The notes beneath the pieces were generated by a model that had not been told where the DNA came from, searched no databases, and was given only the letters and a program-made list of their open reading frames with translations. This document shows positions 7,364 to 16,222 of a stretch of 64,000 bases of DNA, one piece after another. Source of the stretch: JAPLHP01 sp963720375 (lineage in GTDB: Bacteria > Chloroflexota > Dehalococcoidia > UBA2247 > RBG-13-53-26); the NCBI GenBank assembly GCA_963720375.1, contig CAVRFM010000023.1, forward strand, positions 1 through 64,000. Reading direction: 5' to 3'. The translations under genes and the position numbers were made by a program. Position 1 is the stretch's first letter. Every line of letters begins with the position of its first letter.

Positions 7364-8308
7364 CTACTTCTTCTTATCTTCTTTCTCTGGTGGAGCTGGG
7401 TTGACGTAGCCCTTCAGCAGGTTGGGCATGCACTTCTCGACCTCGTCCACTGTCCAAGGCCCGTAGTTGTCCCAGTCTCTGTTGTATATTGCGCTCTCCT
7501 TTGCAGGTGCCCAGAAGGAGAAGAAAGCCCCGGCGCTGCCGAAAATGCACCCGTTGATATGGCCGGCAGCTTCGCTGGCCAGGTAGGTTGGGATGGCGGC
7601 CAGATAGTCAGCCGTGGCCACATGGGTCACTTCGTCGTATCGCTCTTTGGTCCAGAGACCGGACTCGACTCTCTTCTTGTAGCCCGCCAGTACATCTGGT
7701 CCCATCGTCATTCTGGTAGCGGCTCTGGGGCAGATGGCGTTGCAGGTCACGCCGTACTTGCCGAGCTCCCAGGCGGCGGCATAGGTCAGGCTGGCGATGC
7801 CGCCCTTGGCCGCGCCATAGTTGCAGTGGCCGACAGTGCCTACAAAGGCTTCGGAAATGGTGTTCACTATCCGGCCATATTTCTGCTCTCTCATCAATGG
7901 GGCCGCATGCCGGATCATGTTGAAGGTCCCTTTAAGATGGACAGCTATAACCACATCCCAGTCCTCTTCGGACAGGTTCCAGAGCATCTTGGCCCTGTCA
8001 ATGCCGGCAACATTGACCAGGATGTCAATTCTGCCGAATTTCTCTACGCAGGCCTTGATCATGGCCTCGGCGGCCTTGAAGTCCGCCACGCTGCCGTACT
8101 GGGGAATTGCCTGGACTCCAAGCTGCTTGCACTCATTGGCGGTCTGGTCGGCCGGGGACGTGCTGGCGCCCTTGCCGTCGATTGCGCCGCCCAAGTCGCA
8201 CGCCACTATGTTGGCGCCCTCCTTGGCCAATGATAGGGATACCGCCTTTCCGATGCCGCTGCCGGCGCCGGTCACAACTGCATTCTTACCCTTTAATCTA
8301 CCAGCCAT
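7364..8308 (-). CDS. SDR-family NAD(P)-dependent oxidoreductase (paralogue 1)
   Basis: A 314-residue short-chain dehydrogenase, last gene of a five-gene operon. The cofactor motif TGAGSGIG is at 13-20, the NVAG turn at 99-102, and catalytic Ser152, Tyr164 and Lys168 (YGAAK) are in place. The N-terminal pattern CDLGGAIDGKGAS resembles the dehydrogenase domain of the peroxisomal multifunctional enzyme type 2 (3-hydroxyacyl-CoA dehydrogenase). It is longer than a minimal SDR, with an approximately 60-residue C-terminal extension ending VNPAPPEKEDKKK, shared with the two neighbouring paralogues. With two hot-dog dehydratases in the same operon, oxidation of 3-hydroxyacyl-CoA is the best guess; the substrate is unknown. 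Confidence 0.88.
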   Translation of the reverse strand: MAGRLKGKNAVVTGAGSGIGKAVSLSLAKEGANIVACDLGGAIDGKGASTSPADQTANECKQLGVQAIPQYGSVADFKAAEAMIKACVEKFGRIDILVNVAGIDRAKMLWNLSEEDWDVVIAVHLKGTFNMIRHAAPLMREQKYGRIVNTISEAFVGTVGHCNYGAAKGGIASLTYAAAWELGKYGVTCNAICPRAATRMTMGPDVLAGYKKRVESGLWTKERYDEVTHVATADYLAAIPTYLASEAAGHINGCIFGSAGAFFSFWAPAKESAIYNRDWDNYGPWTVDEVEKCMPNLLKGYVNPAPPEKEDKKK

Positions 8309-8338
8309 AGTTGAATCCTCCTTCTCGATCGATGACTG

Positions 8339-9295
8339 CTATTTTTTCTTCTCTTTATCCTCTGGTTGTGGTGGAGCCGGGTTGACATAACCAACCAGCA
8401 GTTTCTGGGGTACAAGCTTCTCTATCTCTTCGAACCGCCACTTGCCTTCCTTCTTCCAGTCCCTGCTTACCTTGGTTGTTATTTGTGGCTGGCTCCAGTG
8501 CCCCAACTCAATGCCGGAGACGAAGAATATCTGGCCGTTAACGTTGGCGGCGGCATCGCTGGCCAGGTAGGCGACGAAGGTAGCAAAATACGAAGGATCA
8601 GCCAACTCATTCATCATCTTGTCAAGCTGGTCCGCCGGCATCAGCCCGGCAGCGATTCTCTTCTTAATGCCTTCGATCACTTTATCGTCGGCGGTCATCC
8701 TGGTCCATGCTCGAGGACAAATTGCGTTGACAGTCACACCTGATCTGCCCAACTCGCGGGCTCCACCGTAGGTCAGGGTGGCAATGCCTCCCTTAGCTGC
8801 GGCGTAGTTCAGATGGCTCGGACCGCCTATAAATGCCTCGGAGACGCAGTTTATGATTCTCCCGTATTTCTGATCCCTCATGAGCGGAGCGGCATGTCTG
8901 ATAAAATTGAACGTCCCCTTCAGGTGGACACCGACGACCTGGTCCCATTCCTGTTCGGTCATGTTCCAGATCATTTTGGGCTTGTCGATTCCAGCGATGT
9001 TGCACAGGATGTCTATCCTGCCGAAGTTATCCACACAGGCTTTGATAGCTGCCTCGGCGTCCTTGAAACTGGATACGTCGCCATATTGCGCTATTGCCTT
9101 CACGCCGAACTTCTTACACTCCTGCACTGTTTCATTCGCGGGATTCTGGTCATTTCCTGTCCCATCCACGGCCACTCCGAGGTCACAGACCACGATATTG
9201 GCGCCCTCTTCAGCCAGTGCCATGGCTACCGCCTTGCCGATTCCTCTACCGGCACCAGTGACGACTGCGTTCTTTCCCTTCAGCTTATCACCCAT
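8339..9295 (-). CDS. SDR-family oxidoreductase (paralogue 2)
   Basis: A 318-residue paralogue of its neighbours with intact TGAGRGIG (13-20), Ser152, Tyr164 and Lys168 (YAAAK). The C-terminal extension keeps the YVNPAPP signature followed by a charged tail (EDKEKKK). The stop is 30 bp upstream of the next SDR start, and a GGAGG-type ribosome-binding site precedes the ATG at 9295. Divergence from the other two copies in the substrate-binding region after residue 190 suggests related but non-identical substrates rather than simple redundancy. Probable role by context: 3-hydroxyacyl-CoA or related alcohol dehydrogenation. Confidence 0.88.
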   Translation of the reverse strand: MGDKLKGKNAVVTGAGRGIGKAVAMALAEEGANIVVCDLGVAVDGTGNDQNPANETVQECKKFGVKAIAQYGDVSSFKDAEAAIKACVDNFGRIDILCNIAGIDKPKMIWNMTEQEWDQVVGVHLKGTFNFIRHAAPLMRDQKYGRIINCVSEAFIGGPSHLNYAAAKGGIATLTYGGARELGRSGVTVNAICPRAWTRMTADDKVIEGIKKRIAAGLMPADQLDKMMNELADPSYFATFVAYLASDAAANVNGQIFFVSGIELGHWSQPQITTKVSRDWKKEGKWRFEEIEKLVPQKLLVGYVNPAPPQPEDKEKKK

Positions 9296-9410
9296 AATTA
9301 GTCCTCCTTAGTCCGAAATTTATTCGTTCGAGGGTGCTTGTTTCCCACCAAGAGCAATTCTCTCACTTCTCAGGAGAGGTGAGCCTGTTCTCTCGACTGA
9401 CGAAGTGAAT

Positions 9411-10358
9411 TCACTGTTTTCTTGTTGGGGCTGGGTTAACATAATCAACCAGCAATTGCTGGGGTACCAGTTTCTCCAGTTCATCGAGGCTCCATTTGTC
9501 AGCGGTATCCCAGTCCCTGGTGTATTTTCTGGCTATCTGCGGATGGTTCCAGATACCGATGGTGGCTCTGGAAACGACAAAGATACAACCATTTATATTG
9601 GCAGCAGCATCGCTGGCTAAATAGGCTATGAAAGGGGCAAAATACTCGGGGTCAGCGCCTTCCCTCCTGGTCTCTTCCATGCCCTGGAGGCGATCCTCCG
9701 AGATGAGTCCGGCATCGATTCTTTTCTGAAGGCCTTGATCCTGGTCAGATCCGACACTCATTCTTGTCCGTGCTCGGGGGGTGAAGGCGTTGCAGGTCAC
9801 TCCGTATTGTCCCATCTCCCGGGCGATGGCGTAGGTCAGGCTGACGATGCCTCCCTTGGCCGCACCGTAGTTTGTGTGACCAACGGTGCCGGCGTATGCT
9901 TCGGAGGCACAGTTTACTATCCGCCCGTACTTTTGTTGCCTCATCAAGATGCAAGCGTGTCTGCAGAGATTCCAGGTTCCCTTGAGGTGGACAGCCTGCA
10001 CCTTGTCCCAGTCTTCCTCCAGCATGTTGAAGATCATTTTGGGTCTAAGTATGCCGGCTATGTTACATAGAATGTCTATCCTGCCGAAGTTGCTGACGCA
10101 GGCCTGGACCATTTCCTCAGCGGACTTGAATTTAGAAACATCCCCATAATGGGCGGCCGCTCTTACCCCCAGCTTACGGCATTCCTCTACCGTGCTGTCG
10201 GCAGGGGATTTGTCCGCTCCTGTCCCATCCATGGCCACCCCAAGGTCGCATACCAGGACATTAGCCCCTTCCTCGGCTAGCGCCAAGGCTATAGCTTTGC
10301 CTATTCCCCTGCCAGCACCAGTGACTAAAGCGTTTTTGCCTTTTAGTCTTTCCCCCAA
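9411..10358 (-). CDS. SDR-family oxidoreductase (paralogue 3)
   Basis: A 315-residue SDR with TGAGRGIG at 13-20, Ser152, Tyr164 and Lys168. I place the start at the TTG at 10358 because it gives MGERLKGKNA, aligning exactly with MGDKLKGKNA and MAGRLKGKNA of the neighbouring copies. An upstream in-frame TTG at 10406 would add 16 unmatched residues and overlap the preceding dehydratase gene. The C-terminus ends YVNPAPTRKQ, a shortened version of the charged tail in the other two. Transcribed after the MaoC-like gene in the same operon. Confidence 0.87.
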   Translation of the reverse strand: MGERLKGKNALVTGAGRGIGKAIALALAEEGANVLVCDLGVAMDGTGADKSPADSTVEECRKLGVRAAAHYGDVSKFKSAEEMVQACVSNFGRIDILCNIAGILRPKMIFNMLEEDWDKVQAVHLKGTWNLCRHACILMRQQKYGRIVNCASEAYAGTVGHTNYGAAKGGIVSLTYAIAREMGQYGVTCNAFTPRARTRMSVGSDQDQGLQKRIDAGLISEDRLQGMEETRREGADPEYFAPFIAYLASDAAANINGCIFVVSRATIGIWNHPQIARKYTRDWDTADKWSLDELEKLVPQQLLVDYVNPAPTRKQ

Positions 10359-10383
10359 AACCTTTGGTCCTTTTCCTGAGATT

Positions 10384-10812
10384 CTATTTCTTGGCGGGGA
10401 GGGCAACCACGGCTGTGCCTGGGGTAATCTTTTGTCCGGCAGGATTCTCTACCGAGATCTCTACTTCCACAAGGTTCTGGCCATCCTTGACATACTTTTT
10501 GGTGACCTTACCCTTGCAGAGCAGTTTCTCACCGGGGAAGGCGTTGCCTCGGTACTGAACGGTCATCTTCTTGAGTTCGCCCTTCTCGCCGATCCAATCG
10601 GTCAAGAGTTGCGTCAAGTAGGCAGCCTCGAGTCTGCCATGAACCAGGACATTGGGGAATCCCATGGTTTTGGCGAACTCTTTATCGTAGTGGAGTTCAA
10701 AGAAGTCTCCGGAAGCTCCGGCCCACATGACCAGGGTTCGTGTTGTAGGTGTCTTCTCCAGGGTAGGAATATCACTGCCTTCTTTGACGTCTTCGTAGTA
10801 AATCTGTGCCAT
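10384..10812 (-). CDS. MaoC-like hot-dog dehydratase
   Basis: A 142-residue single hot-dog protein of the MaoC/(R)-enoyl-CoA hydratase family. The catalytic segment WAGASGDFFELHYDKEFA carries the expected Asp and His five residues apart, and VLVHGRLEAAYLTQLL matches the central helix that contacts the acyl-CoA. Such enzymes hydrate trans-2-enoyl-CoA to (R)-3-hydroxyacyl-CoA or run the reverse dehydration. It lies 25 bp after a FAS1-like hot-dog gene, and the two small proteins probably form the heterodimeric dehydratase commonly seen for bulky or steroid-like acyl-CoA substrates. Confidence 0.87.
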   Translation of the reverse strand: MAQIYYEDVKEGSDIPTLEKTPTTRTLVMWAGASGDFFELHYDKEFAKTMGFPNVLVHGRLEAAYLTQLLTDWIGEKGELKKMTVQYRGNAFPGEKLLCKGKVTKKYVKDGQNLVEVEISVENPAGQKITPGTAVVALPAKK

Positions 10813-10837
10813 ATCGTTGACCTCCCTTTTCTTTCGT

Positions 10838-11269
10838 TTAGTAGCTCATTATGGTATTGGTACTGACCGCGACCACTTCGCCCTTCTGGTTCTTGTGGGT
10901 TGATTTGTATACCATCAGGGCTCTGGGGCCTTTGTCGCCGGACTTGTCCTGCAGTTCCGTAAACTCGTGACTGGTGGAAATCTTGTCACCTTTCTTAATG
11001 GGTTTGAAGAACTCCCAGTCTGCTCCGCCAGCCACGCTCCGCTTGTAGGGCAATGGCACGCCGATCAACATGGCGCCACTGCTGATCATCGCCGTGGTGA
11101 CCAGGCCGGGGGGAGCAGTCTGCTTCCACATAGGATTCGGGTCTCCGATGCACTCACAGTATGCCCGGATAACCGTGCCATCGATCTCCATCGACTCTTC
11201 TCTCTTCTTGCCGATGTAGGTTTTCACCTCATCCAAACTACTGGCGAACTTTCTTTGGTCGGTTGTCAT
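10838..11269 (-). CDS. FAS1-like (MaoC N-terminal domain type) dehydratase subunit
   Basis: A 143-residue hot-dog protein resembling the FAS1-like dehydratase domain (IRAYCECIGDPNPMW near residue 35-50, then GGADWEFFKPIKKGDKIS). These proteins often pair with a MaoC-like subunit, one supplying the structural and one the catalytic half of the active site. It is the first gene of the operon, with a good ribosome-binding site (GGAGGATG) overlapping the region before the ATG at 11269 and a promoter about 30-60 bp upstream. Direct substrate assignment is not possible. Confidence 0.82.
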   Translation of the reverse strand: MTTDQRKFASSLDEVKTYIGKKREESMEIDGTVIRAYCECIGDPNPMWKQTAPPGLVTTAMISSGAMLIGVPLPYKRSVAGGADWEFFKPIKKGDKISTSHEFTELQDKSGDKGPRALMVYKSTHKNQKGEVVAVSTNTIMSY

Positions 11270-11295
11270 ACATCCTCCTTCAAAGACTGATTTCT

Positions 11296-11325
11296 ATGAT
11301 ATCCCAAAATGAAATTCTCTGTCAA
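11296..11325 (-). promoter_or_regulatory. Sigma-70-like promoter of the dehydratase/SDR operon
   Basis: On the minus strand TTGACA (11325-11320) and TATCAT (11301-11296) are separated by 18 bp, placing a transcription start near 11289, about 20 bp before the ATG at 11269. The -35 hexamer is a perfect consensus. Confidence 0.65.
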
Positions 11326-11529
11326 AGCTGAGGATCTGGTGCTCATTCAGTTGAAACCCTTTGCCAAAGTGCATAGCCATTCTTAATATTGAACCTGGTC
11401 CTCAAACAAATGATTCAATATTCTGGGAGAAGGTCTGATTCAGCACGTTCAGGCGAAGCTGATATAATGGGGATCGTATTCGGGAAGAACCGATTACGTT
11501 GAAGCGGGGCTGGTTGAGGAGCAAATGAG

Positions 11530-12621
11530 ATGAAGCAGAGAATCCTGGGATTGTCGGATTTGCAACTGAGGGGGGCTGTCTGCTCCACGGGTGAGCCTTC
11601 TTACAGGGCTGATCAGATTCTGAGGTGGATCTACAGGGATATGGTTACCTCTTTCGAGGAAATGACGGATCTGCCGCAGCCCTTTCGCCGTAAACTGGAC
11701 TCACTTTTTTCTTTGTTTACACTAAGCCCTATAGACGAGAAGATCTCTGACGATGGACAGACAAGGAAGGTGCTCTTCCGGCTGGAAGACGGCAGGACTA
11801 TTGAGTCCAGCTTCATGCTTTATGCCAAGACCGGATCGAGTCGCGAGAGACGCACAGTTTGTGTTTCCACTCAGGTGGGATGCTCCATCGGCTGTCCGTT
11901 TTGTGCCACAGGTCAGCAGGGATTGGAGCGCAATCTCAATGCCGGTGAGATCGTTGAGCAGATCCTCTACTTTGTGAGGTTGGCCGGAACCGGATCTCCG
12001 GAGGCAGAGAGTCCGCGATCCTCAAGAAGGCGCTCATTAACTAATGTGGTGTTCATGGGTATGGGGGAACCTCTGGCCAACTATGAGGAGGTGTGGCGTT
12101 GCATCAGTATCCTGAACTCCAAGCGTGGCTTTGGTCTTGGTGTCAGGCAGATGACCCTGTCGACGGTAGGGCTGGTACCCCAGATCCGGCGACTTGCCAG
12201 TGAGCAGATTCATGTGGAGTTGGCGGTTTCTCTACATGCTGCGAGTGATGAAGTCAGAGATAAGCTTGTTCCCATTAATCGCAGGTATCCGCTGGGCGAA
12301 CTGATCCCTGCGTGCAGGGAATATCTTCAGAAGACAGGGCGGCGCCCTACTTTTGAGTATGCCCTTTTTGAGCGAATAAACGATTCGCCGGACCAGGCGC
12401 ATGGCCTGGCCAAGTTGCTGAGAGACTTTGATTGCCATGTGAATCTCATAGTGGGCAATGCCACTGCGAACAAGAAATTCAAGCCGTCTCCAATCGAGCG
12501 AGTGAGTGCCTTTCAAAAGGAGTTAACCGTTGCTGGCATATCCAACACCCTGAGGTTGTCCAAGGGGGTGGATATAGAAGCGGGGTGTGGACAACTGCGC
12601 AGCCGCCGCCTGGCCAAGTAG
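11530..12621 (+). CDS. rlmN: Dual-specificity 23S rRNA (A2503) / tRNA methyltransferase RlmN
   Basis: A 363-residue radical-SAM enzyme that methylates C2 of A2503 in 23S rRNA and A37 of some tRNAs. The cluster-binding CxxxCxxC motif lies at Cys118, Cys122 and Cys125 (CSIGCPFCATG), and the methyl-carrying cysteine falls in the C-terminal segment GVDIEAGCGQL. The motif GMGEPLANY and the NATANKKFKPS region also match the family. The ATG at 11530 is used. The gene stands alone between a divergent operon and a convergent pyrophosphatase gene. Confidence 0.96.
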   Translation: MKQRILGLSDLQLRGAVCSTGEPSYRADQILRWIYRDMVTSFEEMTDLPQPFRRKLDSLFSLFTLSPIDEKISDDGQTRKVLFRLEDGRTIESSFMLYAKTGSSRERRTVCVSTQVGCSIGCPFCATGQQGLERNLNAGEIVEQILYFVRLAGTGSPEAESPRSSRRRSLTNVVFMGMGEPLANYEEVWRCISILNSKRGFGLGVRQMTLSTVGLVPQIRRLASEQIHVELAVSLHAASDEVRDKLVPINRRYPLGELIPACREYLQKTGRRPTFEYALFERINDSPDQAHGLAKLLRDFDCHVNLIVGNATANKKFKPSPIERVSAFQKELTVAGISNTLRLSKGVDIEAGCGQLRSRRLAK

Positions 12622-12755
12622 TACCGGGGCAGGTTGAGCAGGGCCATAATCTTGAGCTTAGTCGCCAAAAGCCGGGGGAGCGGGTTTTGTGTCAGCAGAG
12701 GTGATTGGAGAGCCCACCAGGCCGCTTCGAAAGCTGTAGTCGTTTAGAAATGAAT

Positions 12756-12788
12756 AAGGGGCGGATACCGGCACGATATCCGCCCCTT
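12756..12788. terminator. Terminator between rlmN and hppA
   Basis: A perfect 12-bp inverted repeat (12756-12767 with 12777-12788, 9-base loop), GC-rich in the middle, sits between the convergent rlmN and hppA genes. T-rich sequence flanks it on both sides (ATTCATTTCTAAA on the minus strand), so it probably serves both genes. Confidence 0.75.
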
Positions 12789-12808
12789 AACTATTGTTCA
12801 GAGATTAG

Positions 12809-15208
12809 CTATTTCTTTTGCTTCTTCTGTTCCTTTTGTTCCTTCGATTCCTTTGGTGCGGGATGTTTTGCCTCGGGGGGAGCAGCAGCCGCAGGGCTGT
12901 TTGCCTTGGCTGATGCGACCTCGCTGGCATCCTCGCGACCGACAGTTTTCTGAGTCTTGGAGAAGTAGAGGGCCCCGATGATGATCAGGAGGCCGATGAC
13001 GCCCACTCCTACTGCGAGTCCCCAGTTGTGGCGCTCTGCCCCGGCCTTGGTCAACATCATGGTGGCAGCAATAACCGATACCAGGTTGATGACCTTGATC
13101 AGGGGGTTGAGAGCCGGGCCGGAGGTGTCCTTGAGAGGGTCACCTACAGTGTCGCCCACCACGCTGGCCTTGTGGCGTTCCGATCCCTTGCCGGTGTTCT
13201 TAGCCAGGTCACGCGGCTCATCTTCGATGGTCTTCTTGGCATTGTCCCAGGCACCGCCGGCATTCGACTGGAACACCGCCATCAGCTGTCCCACCAGGAT
13301 GACGCCGGCCAGGAAGCCGGCCAGTGCTTCAAGTCCGAAGACGAAGCCGATGACAATCGGCGAAACGATAGCCAGGAGGGCCGGAGTGAGAAGTTCCTTC
13401 TGGGCGGCTGAGGTGACAATGGTCACCACTTTGCCATAGTCAGGATCGGTAGTGCCTTCCCAGATACCCTTGATGTTGGCGAACTGCCACCGTACTTCGT
13501 TCACCACGTAGTAGGCGGCCCTTCCCACCGCGTTGATGAGGAGCGAGCTGAACAGGAAGGGTATGGAACCGCCGATGAGGAAGGCGACAAACACTTTCCA
13601 TTGGATCATGTCGATGTTCAAAACGTGGTATTCGAACTTGAATGAGGCAAACAGCGCTACCGCGGCCAGTACGGCCGAAGCGATGGCGATACCCTTGGTA
13701 ATGGCTTTGGTGGTGTTTCCCACGGCATCCAGGTCGGCCAGGGTCTGTCGAGCCTTGGGCTCCAGGCCGGCCATCTCACCGATGCCGTTGGCATTGTCTG
13801 AGACTGGGCCAAAGGCATCCATGGAGATGTTGTTGCCGGTCAGGGTCAACTGGCCGATGCCGCAGAGAGCTACACCGTAGAAGATGCACAGCAGTTTGAT
13901 GTCACCGGCCGAGAACGTGGTCGTACTCAGGTTTCCCAATCCATTACGCCATATGAGGGCCGAAGCCGCGATTGCCGCAGCTATGATAAGGATGCCCGCG
14001 ACTGAGCTCTCCAACCCGATGCCCAGACCGCTGAGGATGGTAGTTGCGGCACCCGTCTTGGTGTTCTTGGCGATCTCTTTTACCGGTCCTCTGGTCGCAC
14101 CGGTGTAGTAGTCGGTGATCTGGTTGATGGCTACTGCCAGGACTACCCCCACGCTCGTAGCTGCGAAGAAGCGCCAGTCTTTGCAGTAAAGGAAGCCGAA
14201 TAGGGCGAATGAGGCGATGGACATCACCGCGGCGATGTTGTAGCCCCGGTGTATGGCCTTCATGGCGTCTGTTTCGCTCTTGGAGCTGCCCACCGTGTAG
14301 GTACTGATGATGGAGGAGAAGACGCCGGCAGCGCGGACGAGCAACGGGAACATGATCCATATGAGACTCCCTGTTACTTCGGTGAGGAAGAGTCCCAGGA
14401 TCATGGCGGAGACTATGGTGACTTCGTAGGACTCGAAGATGTCTGCGGCCATTCCGGCGCAGTCACCCACATTGTCGCCGACGAGGTCAGCGATGACGGC
14501 CGCGTTGCGGGGGTCGTCTTCCGGTATGTCCTTTTCTACTTTACCCACCAGGTCAGCGCCAACGTCGGCTGCCTTGGTGTAGATGCCGCCGCCCACCCTC
14601 ATAAAGAGGGCGATCAGCGTGCCGCCGAAACCGAAGCCCAGGAGTATCAGGGGCGCATCCTTGAAGAAGATGATGAAGATGAGGGTGCCGCCCAGGAGGC
14701 CCAGGCCATCCGTGAGCATTCCGGTGATGGTGCCGGTGCGGTAGGCTATCTTCAGGGCATCGATGAAGCTGTGGCGTGAAGCCTCAGCCACACGGATGTT
14801 GCCCTGCATGGCCATGTTCATGCCAATGTAGCCTACGGTGGCGGAGAAGCCGGCGCCCATGAGAAAGCCGAGGGCTCGGCCCAGACCGATCAACCAGCTG
14901 GGGTTGTTATACTCATTGGTGCCCCTGTAGCCAAAGAAACCAGTGGCGAAGATGAAGGCTGCCAGTACCACAATCAACAGAAGAATGGTCTTGAACTGCC
15001 GCTTCAGATAGGCATTGCCGCCGTCGCGTATGGCCTTGGCGATCTTCTGCATCTTCTCGTTGCCCACCGACTTGGCCATGATCTGGCGGGTGAGCATCCA
15101 AGCATAAAGGAGGCCCAGTACAGCGACCACCAGAACGGCGATCATGGCCCCCTTTTCGAATCCGGTAACCGCGTTGTTGGTGAAACCATCGAACAGCGTA
15201 ATGTGCAT
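12809..15208 (-). CDS. hppA: Membrane-bound proton-translocating pyrophosphatase, K+-independent type
   Basis: A 799-residue integral membrane protein with about 16 hydrophobic segments that couples pyrophosphate hydrolysis to ion export. The catalytic loops DVGADLVGKVE, DNVGDCAGMAADIFESYE and DTVGDPLKDTSGPALN are intact. The diagnostic loop reads DAVGNTTKAITKG: lysine after GNTT marks the K+-independent class, whereas K+-dependent enzymes have alanine. That class is normally proton-pumping. The C-terminus carries an unusual approximately 40-residue Ala/Pro then Lys/Glu/Gln-rich tail (KESKEQKEQKKQKK) not part of the enzyme fold. In anaerobes such enzymes recover energy from pyrophosphate released by acyl-CoA synthetases. 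Confidence 0.95.
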   Translation of the reverse strand: MHITLFDGFTNNAVTGFEKGAMIAVLVVAVLGLLYAWMLTRQIMAKSVGNEKMQKIAKAIRDGGNAYLKRQFKTILLLIVVLAAFIFATGFFGYRGTNEYNNPSWLIGLGRALGFLMGAGFSATVGYIGMNMAMQGNIRVAEASRHSFIDALKIAYRTGTITGMLTDGLGLLGGTLIFIIFFKDAPLILLGFGFGGTLIALFMRVGGGIYTKAADVGADLVGKVEKDIPEDDPRNAAVIADLVGDNVGDCAGMAADIFESYEVTIVSAMILGLFLTEVTGSLIWIMFPLLVRAAGVFSSIISTYTVGSSKSETDAMKAIHRGYNIAAVMSIASFALFGFLYCKDWRFFAATSVGVVLAVAINQITDYYTGATRGPVKEIAKNTKTGAATTILSGLGIGLESSVAGILIIAAAIAASALIWRNGLGNLSTTTFSAGDIKLLCIFYGVALCGIGQLTLTGNNISMDAFGPVSDNANGIGEMAGLEPKARQTLADLDAVGNTTKAITKGIAIASAVLAAVALFASFKFEYHVLNIDMIQWKVFVAFLIGGSIPFLFSSLLINAVGRAAYYVVNEVRWQFANIKGIWEGTTDPDYGKVVTIVTSAAQKELLTPALLAIVSPIVIGFVFGLEALAGFLAGVILVGQLMAVFQSNAGGAWDNAKKTIEDEPRDLAKNTGKGSERHKASVVGDTVGDPLKDTSGPALNPLIKVINLVSVIAATMMLTKAGAERHNWGLAVGVGVIGLLIIIGALYFSKTQKTVGREDASEVASAKANSPAAAAPPEAKHPAPKESKEQKEQKKQKK

Positions 15209-15349
15209 CTAGTCTAGAGCCCTCCCTCCTCTGAGAAGAATCTGCATTTCCATAAGCTAATCAATCCCCCTTTCTCGTCTCTCTAACATACATCTATCTG
15301 CAATCCCTCCCTTCTTTACTGTCGACCGTTTTGATCAATCAATTAAAAA

Positions 15350-15378
15350 ATTATAACAAGTCTAAAGGTTTATGCCAA
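15350..15378 (-). promoter_or_regulatory. Sigma-70-like promoter of hppA
   Basis: Minus-strand TTGGCA (15378-15373) and TATAAT (15355-15350) are spaced by 17 bp and followed by a T-run. The -35 box lies inside the end of the upstream VTT-domain gene, so hppA has its own promoter and a leader of about 135 nt. Confidence 0.65.
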
Positions 15379-15991
15379 ACCAATGAAGGATGAAGGCTAT
15401 GGTTCCCCATCCCACCAGAGCTATGACTGTCCACTTCACCGTTTTGCCGGCCCAGACGACGAGGAAGAACTTCCAGGGCGGGAAACGCATGGCTCCTGCG
15501 GTAGCGCCTATGATGCTGAAGAAAGGGTTGGGTACCGCCGCGGAAACGAAAAGTGCCAGGGAACCTCGAGTATGCATCCATCTCTGGAGTCGGGGATAAA
15601 TCCCCTTCTGACCGTCGGCAGTCATGGAGCTGCTTTTGAGGAAGAAGGCATGCCCGGTGCGTCCGGCAATATAGCCGGTGAACTCCCCAAGGGCTTCACC
15701 GACTCCAGCGGCGAGACCGACGAAAAACGGGTTCAATACCGCACCCAGCGCAAATACCAATGGGACACTGGGGATGAAGGCAACGACAGTGGCAGAAGCC
15801 AGTATGCAGATCAGGAAAACGCCGAGATAGCCGTAGTGCTGAAATTCTGCGATCTTATTTCGAAGAAGTACCGCCGACGCTACTATTCCGACGATGAGCA
15901 GTGCAGCTACAAGAAGCCAGAGCCACCTTCGGCCGGAATGGCCCTGGCTATCCGGGGCAGTCTGATTTGTCTGGTTGGTAGTGTTGTCTAT
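15362..15991 (-). CDS. VTT-domain (SNARE-associated/DedA-like) membrane protein, start uncertain
   Basis: The frame is open from 16000 down to the stop at 15362. From about 15926 it encodes a hydrophobic stretch (RRWLWLLVAALLIVG), then AEFQHYGYLGVFLICIL and the VTT core GVGEALGEFTGYIAGR, matching the layout of the adjacent homologue. The only standard start in frame is the TTG at 15760, which would remove the first one or two membrane helices. The alternative is an ATA at 15991, preceded by an AGGA seven bases upstream, giving about 209 residues, normal for the family. VTT proteins act in membrane homeostasis or lipid scrambling; the specific role is unknown. A sequencing error at the true start is possible. 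Confidence 0.7.
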   Translation of the reverse strand: MDNTTNQTNQTAPDSQGHSGRRWLWLLVAALLIVGIVASAVLLRNKIAEFQHYGYLGVFLICILASATVVAFIPSVPLVFALGAVLNPFFVGLAAGVGEALGEFTGYIAGRTGHAFFLKSSSMTADGQKGIYPRLQRWMHTRGSLALFVSAAVPNPFFSIIGATAGAMRFPPWKFFLVVWAGKTVKWTVIALVGWGTIAFILHWFGINL

Positions 15992-16222
15992 TCTTTGTTC
16001 CTACTGTGCTGCTGTGCAGTCGGGTCGAGAATATGCAAGCACGGGTACTCTGTGGGAATGTCTCTGATGGATAGGCTTTCTGTCTCCCATCATTTTCTGC
16101 GTGGCGATACTTTAGAGTCCGAATGCAGGGACTCTCTACTGAATAAAACAACCGCTATTATAGTGCATGTCAATGTTTTTGGGTAATCCGCTTGTGTTTT
16201 TTAATGAGATGATGATTTCTGT

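Noticed and set aside
15383..16186. 267-codon plus-strand frame
   Set aside because: Antisense to the VTT-domain gene; composition is Gly/Glu/Ser-rich without domain similarity.
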